Below, one piece after another: positions 17,067-24,447 of a DNA stretch of 64,000 nucleotides (its first letter is position 1; each line of letters begins with the position of its first letter). The stretch is taken from positions 81,231 through 145,230 of the forward strand of contig NZ_BMRB01000002.1 of the NCBI RefSeq assembly GCF_014648415.1. Direction: 5' to 3'. A model generated the notes under the pieces. The model was not told the DNA's origin, ran no database searches, and saw nothing but the letters and a program-made list of their open reading frames with translations. A program made the translations under genes and the position numbers. This DNA is from Actinokineospora fastidiosa (lineage in GTDB: Bacteria; Actinomycetota; Actinomycetes; Mycobacteriales; Pseudonocardiaceae).

Positions 17067-17522
17067 ATGCAGCAGCGGATCGACGTCGCCGCCCACGCTC
17101 CCGAGGCCTATCGGGCGATGCTCGGTTTGGAGAAGTTCATGGCGGGCAGCTCGCTGCCCAAGAGCACCTACGAGCTGGTGAAGGTGCGCGCCAGCCAGAT
17201 CAACGGCTGCGCCTACTGCGTCGACATGCACTGCCACGACGCCAAGGCGGCGGGCGAGACCGACGAGCGCCTCTACGCGGTGGCCGTGTGGCGGGAGACT
17301 CCGTTCTTCACCCCGGCCGAGCGCGCCGCCCTGGCCTTCGCCGAGGCCGCGACCCGGCTGCCCGACCACGGCCACGGCGTGCCGGACGAGGTGTGGGCCG
17401 AGGCCGCCGAGCACTACGACGAGCCGACGCTGGCCGCGTTGATCGTCGCGGTGGCCACGATCAACGCCTGGAACCGGATCGCGGTGTCCAGCCGCGCGAT
17501 CCCCGGCTCGCACCGCAAGTGA
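17067..17522 (+). CDS. Carboxymuconolactone decarboxylase/AhpD-like protein
   Basis: 151 residues with the alkylhydroperoxidase motif CAYCVDMHCHDAK (CxxC-xxx-H). These trimeric proteins reduce peroxides through the CxxC pair or act on related small molecules. ATG 17067 is preceded by GGAGAG; ATG 17055 in the same frame is possible. It follows the Rrf2 regulator and is presumably its target. Confidence 0.9.
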   Translation: MQQRIDVAAHAPEAYRAMLGLEKFMAGSSLPKSTYELVKVRASQINGCAYCVDMHCHDAKAAGETDERLYAVAVWRETPFFTPAERAALAFAEAATRLPDHGHGVPDEVWAEAAEHYDEPTLAALIVAVATINAWNRIAVSSRAIPGSHRK

Positions 17523-17525
17523 GCC

Positions 17526-18110
17526 TCACGGCCGCGTGACCCCGGCGAGGACGGCGGCCACCATCGCGCGCACCGACTCCGGCCGCGCGCCGTCGCGGTC
17601 GGCGTAGGCCAGGTGCCCGCCGCCCAGCAGGGTCGGGGCGAGCACGTCGGGGTCGGCGTCGGCGGCGACGCGGCCCAGCTCGCGCTCGCGGGCGAGGTAG
17701 TCGGCGAGCATGGCCGCCGCCTCGGTCAGCAGGGGGATGCCGGTCGGGGTGTCCGCGCGCAGCCGGGCGCGCAGGTCGTCGCGGAAGATCAGGAGGCTGA
17801 CGATGGCCGCGGCGACCGAGCCGAACAGCTCGGTCAGCGCGGCGGCGACGTTGTCGACCACGTCGCCGGTCCCGGCGCGGCGGGCCAGGGCGGCGCCCTG
17901 ATCCTCGACGCGGGCGACGCGGTCGCGCACCAGGGCGGCGAGGAAGTCGTCGAAGTCGGCGAAGTGCCGGTGCAGCACGCCCTTGGCGCAGCCAGCCTCG
18001 TCGGTGACGGCGCGGCTGGTCAGCGCGCTGGGCCCGGAGCGCAGCAGGACGGCCTCGGCGGCGTCGAACAGCCGGGTGCGCGCGTCGGTGATGCGGACTC
18101 CGGTGGGCAT
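17526..18110 (-). CDS. TetR family transcriptional regulator
   Basis: 194 residues. The HTH is FDAAEAVLLRSGPSALTSRA then VTDEAGCAKGVLHRHFADFD DFLAAL, followed by a variable helical domain. It stops three bases after the end of the convergent AhpD-like gene. It is divergent from a methyltransferase gene and separated from it by two GTGGGC palindromes, its probable operators. Confidence 0.9.
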   Translation of the reverse strand: MPTGVRITDARTRLFDAAEAVLLRSGPSALTSRAVTDEAGCAKGVLHRHFADFDDFLAALVRDRVARVEDQGAALARRAGTGDVVDNVAAALTELFGSVAAAIVSLLIFRDDLRARLRADTPTGIPLLTEAAAMLADYLARERELGRVAADADPDVLAPTLLGGGHLAYADRDGARPESVRAMVAAVLAGVTRP

Positions 18111-18127
18111 GGCGCGGTCCTCGCGAT

Positions 18128-18164
18128 AGTGGGCATGTGCCCACTAGGGTGGGCGCATGCCCAC
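18128..18164. promoter_or_regulatory. Two tandem GTGGGC palindromes (TetR operators)
   Basis: AGTGGGCA-TG-TGCCCACT (18128-18145) is perfect; GTGGGC-GCAT-GCCCAC (18149-18164) follows after three bases. The second contains the ATG of the methyltransferase gene at 18157, so binding would block initiation there and at the divergent TetR promoter. Confidence 0.75.
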
Positions 18165-18942
18165 TCTATCCGGGGAGCCGCACCGGCAGCGCTCGATGGC
18201 CGAGTCGTTCGGCGTCGACGTCGAACGCTACGACCGCACCCGCCCGCCCTATCCCGACGCCCTCGTCGAGCGGGTCGTCGCGCACTCCCCCGGCCGCGCC
18301 GTGCTCGACGTCGGCTGCGGGACCGGGATCGCCACCCGCCAGTTCCGCGCCGCGGGCTGCGCGGTGCTCGGCGTCGACCCGGACGAGCGGATGGCCGCCT
18401 TCGCCCGGCGCGGCGGGATCGCGGTGGAGGTGGCCGCGTTCGAGGCGTGGGACCCGGCGGGCCGGGTGTTCGACGCGGTCGTGGCCGGGCAGTCCTGGCA
18501 CTGGGTGGACCCGGTGGCGGGCGCGGCCGCCGCCGCCCGGACACTGCGCCCGGGCGGGCTGCTGGCGGTGTTCTGGCACGTGCCGCACACCCCGCCGGAC
18601 ATCACCGACGCGCTGGCCGCGGCGCTGCCCGACATGCCCCGGCCCGCCGAGGACGGCTACCGGACGCTGGACGCCCTCGCCGCCGACGGCATCAAGGCGA
18701 GCGGCGCGTTCACCGAACCGCGGCGGTGGACGTTCGACTGGCAGCGCGACTACACGCGCGCGCAGTGGCTGGACCAGCTGCCCACCAGCGGCCTGCTCAC
18801 CCGGCTGCCGCCGCAGCGCCTGGCCGCCGCGCTGGACGGGGTGGGGGCCGCGATCGACGCCCTCGGCGGCGCGTTCACCCTGCCCTACACCACGGTCGCG
18901 GTCACGGCCGCCGTCCCCGGCGGGCAGACCCGGCCGCGGTGA
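18157..18942 (+). CDS. SAM-dependent class I methyltransferase
   Basis: 261 residues. SAM-binding motif I VLDVGCGTGIATRQF lies at about residue 48, GVDPDERMAAFA is the acidic-loop motif, and GQSWHWVDP and LRPGGLLAVFWHV complete the Methyltransf_11-type fold. Substrate unknown. The ATG lies in an operator with no ribosome-binding site in front, so the mRNA may be leaderless, or translation may start at ATG 18196 (MAESFGVD). Confidence 0.85.
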   Translation: MPTLSGEPHRQRSMAESFGVDVERYDRTRPPYPDALVERVVAHSPGRAVLDVGCGTGIATRQFRAAGCAVLGVDPDERMAAFARRGGIAVEVAAFEAWDPAGRVFDAVVAGQSWHWVDPVAGAAAAARTLRPGGLLAVFWHVPHTPPDITDALAAALPDMPRPAEDGYRTLDALAADGIKASGAFTEPRRWTFDWQRDYTRAQWLDQLPTSGLLTRLPPQRLAAALDGVGAAIDALGGAFTLPYTTVAVTAAVPGGQTRPR

Positions 18943-18946
18943 CGCC

Positions 18947-18981
18947 GATGCCCCCGCGCGAGCACCACGCGCGGGGGCATC
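18947..18981. terminator. Bidirectional hairpin terminator
   Basis: GATGCCCCCGCGCG and CGCGCGGGGGCATC form a perfect 14-bp stem with a seven-base loop, five bases after the methyltransferase stop and ten before the convergent SPFH stop. No U-tract follows, as usual in actinomycetes. Confidence 0.85.
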
Positions 18982-18990
18982 GAGGGACGG

Positions 18991-20178
18991 TCAGAGCTGG
19001 TCGGGCTCGATCCGGGCGGGCGGGGCGCCCACCTCCGGCGCGGGCATCCCGGCAGCGGGCGTGGCGGGGCCGACCCGGGGCACGGCCAGCGGGCTCTCGA
19101 CCTCCTTGCGCGCCACCTCCTCCGCGGCGCGCACCGCCTCGGCGACCTTCGGGTCCGTGGAGGTGTCGAACCAGCCGCTGACGGAGGCCTCGTCCTCCTC
19201 CGGGGCGGTCGCGGGGGCGTCGGCGGGCGGCTCGTAGCGGAACACGCCGTCCTCGCCCGGGGCGCCGAGCATGCGGGCGAAGCCCTCCAGCGCCTTGCCG
19301 TAGTCCGAGGGGATCAGCCACACCTTGTTCGCGTCGCCCTGGGCCATCGTCGGCAGCGTCTGCAGGTACTGGTAGGCCAGCACCTCCGGCGAGGGGCGGG
19401 CGGCCTTGACCTTCTCGATCGCCTTGGCCTGGCCCTGCGCCTGCAGGTAGCGGGCGGCGCGGTCGCCCTGGGCGCGCAGGATGCGCGACTGCCGCTCGGC
19501 CTCGGCGGCCAGGATCGCGGCCTGCTTGGCGCCCTCGGCGGCCAGGATCTGCGACTGCTTCTGGCCCTCCGCGGTCTTGATCGCCGACTCGCGCTGGCCC
19601 TCGGCGTTGAGGATCATGGCGCGCTTCTCCCGGTCGGCGCGCATCTGCTTCTCCATCGAGTCCTGGATGGACGGCGGCGGGTCGATCGCCTTGAGCTCCA
19701 CGCGCGCCACCCGGATCCCCCACCGCCCGGTCTCCATGTCCAGCACGCCGCGCAGCTGCTGGTTGATGTTGTCGCGCGAGGTCAGCGTCTGCTCCAGGCT
19801 CATGCCGCCGACGACGTTGCGCAGCGTCGTGGTGGTCAGCTGCTCCACGGCGACGATGTAGTTGGAGATCTCGTAGACCGCCGACCGCGAGTCGGTGACC
19901 TGGAAGTACACGACCGTGTCGATGCGCACGGTCAGGTTGTCCTGGGTGATCACCGGCTGCGGCGGGAACGACACCACCTGCTCGCGCATGTCGATGCGGG
20001 CGCGCACCTTGTCCAGGAACGGCACCAGGAAGTTCAGCCCCGGCTGGGCGACCACCTTGAACCGGCCGAGGCGCTCGATCACCGCCGTCTGCGCCTGCGG
20101 GATCACCAGGACCGCCTTCACCAGCACGATCACCACGAACAGGGCCGCCACGATCGCGACGATCAGCCCGACATCCAC
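18991..20178 (-). CDS. SPFH/Band 7 (stomatin/QmcA-like) protein
   Basis: 395 residues. One N-terminal membrane segment (VGLIVAIVAALFVVIVLVKA) is followed by the Band 7 domain (AVIERLGRFKVVAQPGLNFL, PPQPVITQDNLTVRIDTVVY) and a long Ala/Glu/Gln coiled coil with NAEGQRESAIKTAEGQKQSQ-type repeats; the C-terminal 90 residues are Pro/Ala/Glu-rich and likely disordered. Such proteins oligomerise on membranes as scaffolds. GTG 20178 follows GGGAGGA. It is encoded 27 bp downstream of an NfeD gene, its classical partner. Confidence 0.93.
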   Translation of the reverse strand: MDVGLIVAIVAALFVVIVLVKAVLVIPQAQTAVIERLGRFKVVAQPGLNFLVPFLDKVRARIDMREQVVSFPPQPVITQDNLTVRIDTVVYFQVTDSRSAVYEISNYIVAVEQLTTTTLRNVVGGMSLEQTLTSRDNINQQLRGVLDMETGRWGIRVARVELKAIDPPPSIQDSMEKQMRADREKRAMILNAEGQRESAIKTAEGQKQSQILAAEGAKQAAILAAEAERQSRILRAQGDRAARYLQAQGQAKAIEKVKAARPSPEVLAYQYLQTLPTMAQGDANKVWLIPSDYGKALEGFARMLGAPGEDGVFRYEPPADAPATAPEEDEASVSGWFDTSTDPKVAEAVRAAEEVARKEVESPLAVPRVGPATPAAGMPAPEVGAPPARIEPDQL

Positions 20179-20205
20179 TCGTCCGTCCTCCCAACCCGGG
20201 GGCGC

Positions 20206-20631
20206 TCAGCCGCCGTGGGCGTACACCACGGCGGTGGCCCCCTCGATCTCCACCACGGTCACCGTCGTACCGGGCTCCAGCACCTGCCGGTCGTCCAGGG
20301 CGCGCGCCGACCAGTCTCCGCCGCGCAGCCGCACCGTGCCGCCGGTGGCGTCCACCGTGGCGGTCACCACGGCGGTCTCGCCGATCAGCCCGGCCACGTT
20401 GTCGGCGGTCAACCGGCCCTGCCAGCGCCGCTTGAGCGAGGGCCGCACCCCCGCCAGCAGGCCCAGCGCGGTCGCGGCGAACACCGCCGCGGAGACCACC
20501 GGCAGCCCGAACAGCGCCTCGGCGCCCGCCCCGGCCAGCGCCGCGACCCCGAGCATCACGAGCACGAACTCGCCGGAGAGCACCTCGGCGACGACCAGCA
20601 CGACCCCGACGATCAGCCAGATCAGCGCCAT
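20206..20631 (-). CDS. NfeD family membrane protein
   Basis: 141 residues: two to three N-terminal membrane segments (MALIWLIVGVVLVVAEVLSG, VMLGVAALAGAGAEALFGLP, AAVFAATALGLLAG) followed by a C-terminal OB-fold domain (LIGETAVVTATVDATGGTVR, VLEPGTTVTVVEIEGATAVV). This is the short NfeD type that associates with SPFH proteins. It precedes the SPFH gene and is probably in one operon with it. Confidence 0.92.
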   Translation of the reverse strand: MALIWLIVGVVLVVAEVLSGEFVLVMLGVAALAGAGAEALFGLPVVSAAVFAATALGLLAGVRPSLKRRWQGRLTADNVAGLIGETAVVTATVDATGGTVRLRGGDWSARALDDRQVLEPGTTVTVVEIEGATAVVYAHGG

Positions 20632-20681
20632 GACCCCATCCTCGCAGAAACCGGACACCCGCAGCGGACGAACCGCGCAGG

Positions 20682-21497
20682 TCACGCCTCGGTCACGAAG
20701 TCGATCAGCCGCTCGACCGCGCCCACCAGCGGCGCCTCCAGGTCCCGGAACCCGGTCACCGCCGCACGCACCCGCCGCCACCCCTGCGCCGGGTCGCCCC
20801 AGCCCAGCGCCGCGCACACCCCGTCCTTCCACGCCACCCCGCGCGGCACCGACGGCCACGCCGGGATCCCCAGCACCGACGGCTTGACCGCCTGCCAGAT
20901 GTCGACGTACGGGTGCCCGGTCACCAGCACGTGCTCGCCCGCCACCCCGGCGGCCGCCCGCGACTCCTTGCTGCCCGCCACCAGGTGGTCCACCAGCACC
21001 CCCAGCCGCCTGCCCGGGCCCGGCCCGAACCCCGCCACCGCCTCGGCCAGGTGGTCCACCCCGTCCAGCGGCTCCACCACCACGCCCTCCACCCGCAGGT
21101 CGTGCCCCCACACCAGCTCCACCAGCTCCGCGTCGTGCACGCCCTCCACCCAGATGCGGCTGGCCGCCGCCGTGCGCGCCCGCAGCCCCTCCACCCGCAC
21201 CGACCCCGACGCCGACACCCGCCGCGCCGGGGCGGGCGTGGCCACCGGCCGCACCAGCGTCACCGGCCGCCCGTCCAGCAGGAACCCGGCGGGCGCCATC
21301 GGGAACACCCGCTGCCTGCCGTGCCGGTCCTCCAGCACCACCGCGTCGTGGCGGGCCGTGCCGCGCTCCACCCGCACCACCGCGCCGCAGAACCCCGACC
21401 CGGGCTCCTCCACCACCACCCCGGCCTCGGCTGCCACCTCCGGCGCCACCCGCCGCGCCCGCCCGCCCAACACGTCCCCGTACTCCTGTGATCGCAC
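20682..21497 (-). CDS. DUF3097 family protein
   Basis: 271 residues. RIWVEGVHDAELVELVWGHD and LRVEGVVVEPLDGVDHL are hallmark DUF3097 segments, and LVTGHPYVDIWQAVKPSVLG follows. The central portion resembles a Toprim-like fold with acidic residues in VEGVHDAEL, but activity is not established. Actinobacteria-specific. It ends 50 bp upstream of the NfeD start on the same strand. Confidence 0.88.
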   Translation of the reverse strand: MRSQEYGDVLGGRARRVAPEVAAEAGVVVEEPGSGFCGAVVRVERGTARHDAVVLEDRHGRQRVFPMAPAGFLLDGRPVTLVRPVATPAPARRVSASGSVRVEGLRARTAAASRIWVEGVHDAELVELVWGHDLRVEGVVVEPLDGVDHLAEAVAGFGPGPGRRLGVLVDHLVAGSKESRAAAGVAGEHVLVTGHPYVDIWQAVKPSVLGIPAWPSVPRGVAWKDGVCAALGWGDPAQGWRRVRAAVTGFRDLEAPLVGAVERLIDFVTEA

Positions 21498-21602
21498 CCG
21501 GCCACGCTAGCCGGCCCCGCCGCCGAGGCCGACCCGCCACGCCGGGGTGAAAAAGTCGCCGCCGGGGCGTCGGAGCACGGCCCGCCCGCACGACTATGGG
21601 GT

Positions 21603-22112
21603 GTGAGCCCGCACCCCCGGGCGCGCCCGGACCCGGCCGTGGCGCTGCTCGACCTCTACGACCACGCGCTGCCGCACGTCTACGGCTACCTGCTGGCCCG
21701 CGTCGGCGACACCGCCCTGGCCGAGGACCTCACCGCCGAGACGTTCCTGGCCGCCGTCGCCGCCGCCCGCCGACCCGGGGCCGACACCCCGTCGGTGCCG
21801 TGGCTGATCGGCGTGGCCCGGCACAAGCTCGCCGACCACTGGCGCCGCGTCGCCCGCGAACGGCTGCGCGTGGTGGAGGACCCCGGCGTCGAGGACCCGT
21901 GGGAGGTGCGCCTGGACGCCATCCTCGCCCGCCAGACCCTCGCCGCGCTCGGCCCGCACCACCGCGCCGCGCTCACCCTGCGCTACCTCGACGGGCTCCC
22001 CGTGCCCGAGGTCGCCGCCCACCTGGGCCGCACCGTGCACGCCACCGAGGCGCTGCTGGTGCGCGCCCGCGCCGCGTTCCGTCGCGCCTACCCCGAGGGA
22101 GGGCAGCCGTGA
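21603..22112 (+). CDS. ECF RNA polymerase sigma factor
   Basis: 169 residues. Region 2 is LYDHALPHVYGYLLARVGDT with LAEDLTAETFLAAV; region 4 is ALGPHHRAALTLRYLDGLPV with PEVAAHLGRTVHATEALLVR. There is no extra C-terminal domain, so it is not of the ECF41 type. It starts at GTG 21603 and its TGA overlaps the GTG of the VOC gene (GTGA), so both are translationally coupled. No anti-sigma gene is adjacent; the short N-terminal segment of the downstream protein occupies that place. Confidence 0.92.
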   Translation: MSPHPRARPDPAVALLDLYDHALPHVYGYLLARVGDTALAEDLTAETFLAAVAAARRPGADTPSVPWLIGVARHKLADHWRRVARERLRVVEDPGVEDPWEVRLDAILARQTLAALGPHHRAALTLRYLDGLPVPEVAAHLGRTVHATEALLVRARAAFRRAYPEGGQP

Positions 22113-22981
22113 GCGACCCGTTCGACGCCCTCCGCGTCCCCGACACCCCCGAGCACCCGGACCCCGGGTTCGCCGCCGACCTGCGCGAGCGCCTCCGCCG
22201 CGCGGTCCTGACCTGGAAGGACGACACCACCATGACCACCAGCACCCAGACCCAGGCGGGGGCCGGTCCCGCGATCAGCCCCTACATCGTCGTCGCCGAC
22301 GCCGCCGCGGCCATCGACTGGTACGTCGAGGCGCTCAACGCCCACCGGCGCGGCGAGCCGGTCGTCATGCCCGACGGGGCGATCGGCCACGCCGAGCTGA
22401 CCATCGGCGACGCGGTGCTGATGCTGGCCGACGCCGCCGCGGCGGGCGACACCCCCGTCGCCGCGCCCGAGCAGGGCCGCCCGGCCTCGCACACCCTGCA
22501 CCTGCGGGTGCCCGACGTCGACGCCGCCTTCGCCCGCGCCGTCGACCGCGGCGCGCGCCCCGAGCGCGACCCCGCCGACTACCCCTACGGCCGACTGGCG
22601 GTGCTGGTCGACCCGTTCGGGCACCGCTGGATGCTGGCCGAGGACGAGACCGCGCCCCGCCCCGGCGACATCGGCTACGCCACGGTGGTCGTCGCCGACG
22701 CCGATGCCGCCCGCGCCTTCTACGGGGCGGTGCTCGGCTGGTCGTTCAGCCCCGGCTCGGTGCCGGGCGGCTGGCAGGTGAACGGCCGCCAGGTCGGGCT
22801 GTGGGGCGGCGGCGGGTCGCCGAGGGTGGACCTGTGCTACCGGGTCGCCGACATCCGCGCCGCGGTCGACGCGGTGCGCGCGCACGGCGGCACCGCCGGG
22901 GAGATCGACACCAAGCCCTACGGCCGGTACGTGGAGTGCGCCGACCCCGAGGGCACGGCCTTCCAGCTCTGGCAGCCCTAG
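22109..22981 (+). CDS. Two-domain VOC protein coupled to ECF sigma factor
   Basis: 290 residues. Residues 1-40 (SDPFDALRVPDTPEHPDPGF, then AADLRERLRRAV) form a short conserved leader; residues ~52-175 are a PhnB-like VOC domain (VVADAAAAIDWYVEALNAHR, DYPYGRLAVLVDPFGHRWML) and ~185-290 a second VOC domain (DIGYATVVVADADAARAFYG to ECADPEGTAFQLWQP). The sigma-gene partnership suggests a detoxification or sensing role. An internal ATG (22231) could give a form without the leader. It ends convergently, overlapping the SCO1664-family stop by four bases. Confidence 0.88.
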   Translation: MSDPFDALRVPDTPEHPDPGFAADLRERLRRAVLTWKDDTTMTTSTQTQAGAGPAISPYIVVADAAAAIDWYVEALNAHRRGEPVVMPDGAIGHAELTIGDAVLMLADAAAAGDTPVAAPEQGRPASHTLHLRVPDVDAAFARAVDRGARPERDPADYPYGRLAVLVDPFGHRWMLAEDETAPRPGDIGYATVVVADADAARAFYGAVLGWSFSPGSVPGGWQVNGRQVGLWGGGGSPRVDLCYRVADIRAAVDAVRAHGGTAGEIDTKPYGRYVECADPEGTAFQLWQP

Positions 22982-23772
22982 AACGCGGGCCAGGGGATCG
23001 GGCGGCCCGCGGCGTCGGGCACCGGGAACACCGGGGCGGCCAGCAGCCGCGCCACCCGGGTGCGCAGCGCCTTGACCTCGCGGACCGTCAGGTGCTCGCC
23101 CACCTCGTCGGCGAAGTCGCCGTCCAGGGCGGACCTGAGCCGGGCGAGGTGGTCGAGCACGTCGGCGGGCAGCGGCTCCCCCGCCCACCCCCACAGCACA
23201 GTGCGCAGCTTCGGCTCGTGGTGCAGGCAGATGCCGTGGTCCACCCCGTACACGCCGCCGTCGGTGCCGTGCAGGACGTGCCCGCCCTTGCGGTCGGCGT
23301 TGTTGAGCACCACGTCCAGCGCGGCCAGCCGGGCGACGGCAACGTCGCCGGAGTGGATGAGCGCCGCCGGGTCGCCGTGGCGGTCCAGGGCGTGCAGCAC
23401 GGTGCGCCAGCCGGGCGGCACCTCGTCGGGGGTGACCAGGTCGACGAGGTCGTCGCCCTCCTTGGTGTCCACCCACAGCTGCACCATGCCGGGCCCGACC
23501 GGGCCGTCGCGCAGCACCGTCGGCGGGATCAGCGCCAGCCCGGCGGCGCGGGCGACGAGGTAGGCGGCGACCTCCCGACCGGCCAGCGTGCCGTCGGGGA
23601 AGTCCCACAGCGGCCGCTCGCCGCGCACCGGCTTGTAGACGCAGCGCGCGCTCACCCCGTCGAGGGTGATGCCGCAGAACAGGGTGATGTTGGAGGCGTC
23701 GACCAGGCGGCCCTCGATGTCCAGCTCGCCCTCGCGCAGGAACGCCTCGGCGTGCGGGTCGGTCGGTAACAC
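22978..23772 (-). CDS. SCO1664 family protein (PI3/PI4-kinase-like fold)
   Basis: 264 residues. Segments SARCVYKPVRGERPLWDFPD, GREVAAYLVARAAGLALIPP, VVLNNADRKGGHVLH and VYGVDHGICLHHEPKLRTVL match the SCO1664 family, whose kinase-like features are a Lys in VYKP, NADRKGGH as catalytic loop and VDHG as metal-binding motif. It is thus a candidate small-molecule or protein kinase. It follows DUF3090 by seven bases, the order seen in mycobacteria. Confidence 0.9.
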   Translation of the reverse strand: MLPTDPHAEAFLREGELDIEGRLVDASNITLFCGITLDGVSARCVYKPVRGERPLWDFPDGTLAGREVAAYLVARAAGLALIPPTVLRDGPVGPGMVQLWVDTKEGDDLVDLVTPDEVPPGWRTVLHALDRHGDPAALIHSGDVAVARLAALDVVLNNADRKGGHVLHGTDGGVYGVDHGICLHHEPKLRTVLWGWAGEPLPADVLDHLARLRSALDGDFADEVGEHLTVREVKALRTRVARLLAAPVFPVPDAAGRPIPWPAF

Positions 23773-23779
23773 CGGCGGG

Positions 23780-24346
23780 TCAGTCGTCGTCGCCGCGGCG
23801 GTAGCCGTTCTGGCGCGGGCACACGTGCCCGCCGGGGTCCAGCGGCTCCCCGCACAGCGGGCACGGCTTGCGTCCGGCCTTGAGGACGCGGTCGGCGCGC
23901 TCGGCGAAGGCGCGCGCCATCACCGGGGTGAGGAACACGCGCACCGCGTCCGGGCCCTCCTCGGTGTCGTCGAGCACCACCGACTCGTCGACCTCGCCCT
24001 CGGTGATCGCCAGCAGCTCGATGACCACCGCGCGGGACTCCGCGTCCCAGCCCAGGCCCATGGTGCCGACGCGGAACTCCTCCTCCACCGGCACGGTCAG
24101 CGGCTCGGAGTCCACGTCGGTCTCGTCGACGTCGTCGGGCACCTCGGCGCCGAAGCGGCGGTGCACCTCCTCCAGCAGCGACCCGATGCGCTCGGCGAGC
24201 ACCTGCACCTGCTGTTTCTCGATGGTCACCGACACCGTCTTGGCCGACTCCACCGCCTGCAGGTAGAACGTGCGGTCGCCGGGCTGCCCGACGGTGCCCG
24301 CGACGAAGCGGTCGGGTTGGCGGAAGACGTGGATGACGCGAGCCAT
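23780..24346 (-). CDS. DUF3090 family protein
   Basis: 188 residues. It opens ARVIHVFRQPDRFVAGTVGQ and has GDRTFYLQAVESAKTVSVTI and EKQQVQVLAERI, all DUF3090 signatures. The C-terminus carries a probable zinc site, CPLCGEPLDPGGHVCPRQNG (CxxC with HxC). Function unknown. It begins the operon with the SCO1664-family gene. In mycobacteria the preceding gene is a histidine phosphatase; here that gene is 15 kb away at 39045. Confidence 0.93.
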   Translation of the reverse strand: MARVIHVFRQPDRFVAGTVGQPGDRTFYLQAVESAKTVSVTIEKQQVQVLAERIGSLLEEVHRRFGAEVPDDVDETDVDSEPLTVPVEEEFRVGTMGLGWDAESRAVVIELLAITEGEVDESVVLDDTEEGPDAVRVFLTPVMARAFAERADRVLKAGRKPCPLCGEPLDPGGHVCPRQNGYRRGDDD

Positions 24347-24447
24347 GGCACCTCGACCTTATTGCACGACGCGGGGACGGGCAGGTCCCGCCCCCACCGG
24401 ACAGCGTTGACGCGTCCACCGTATCGGGCGGTCGGTAGGGTCGTCTC

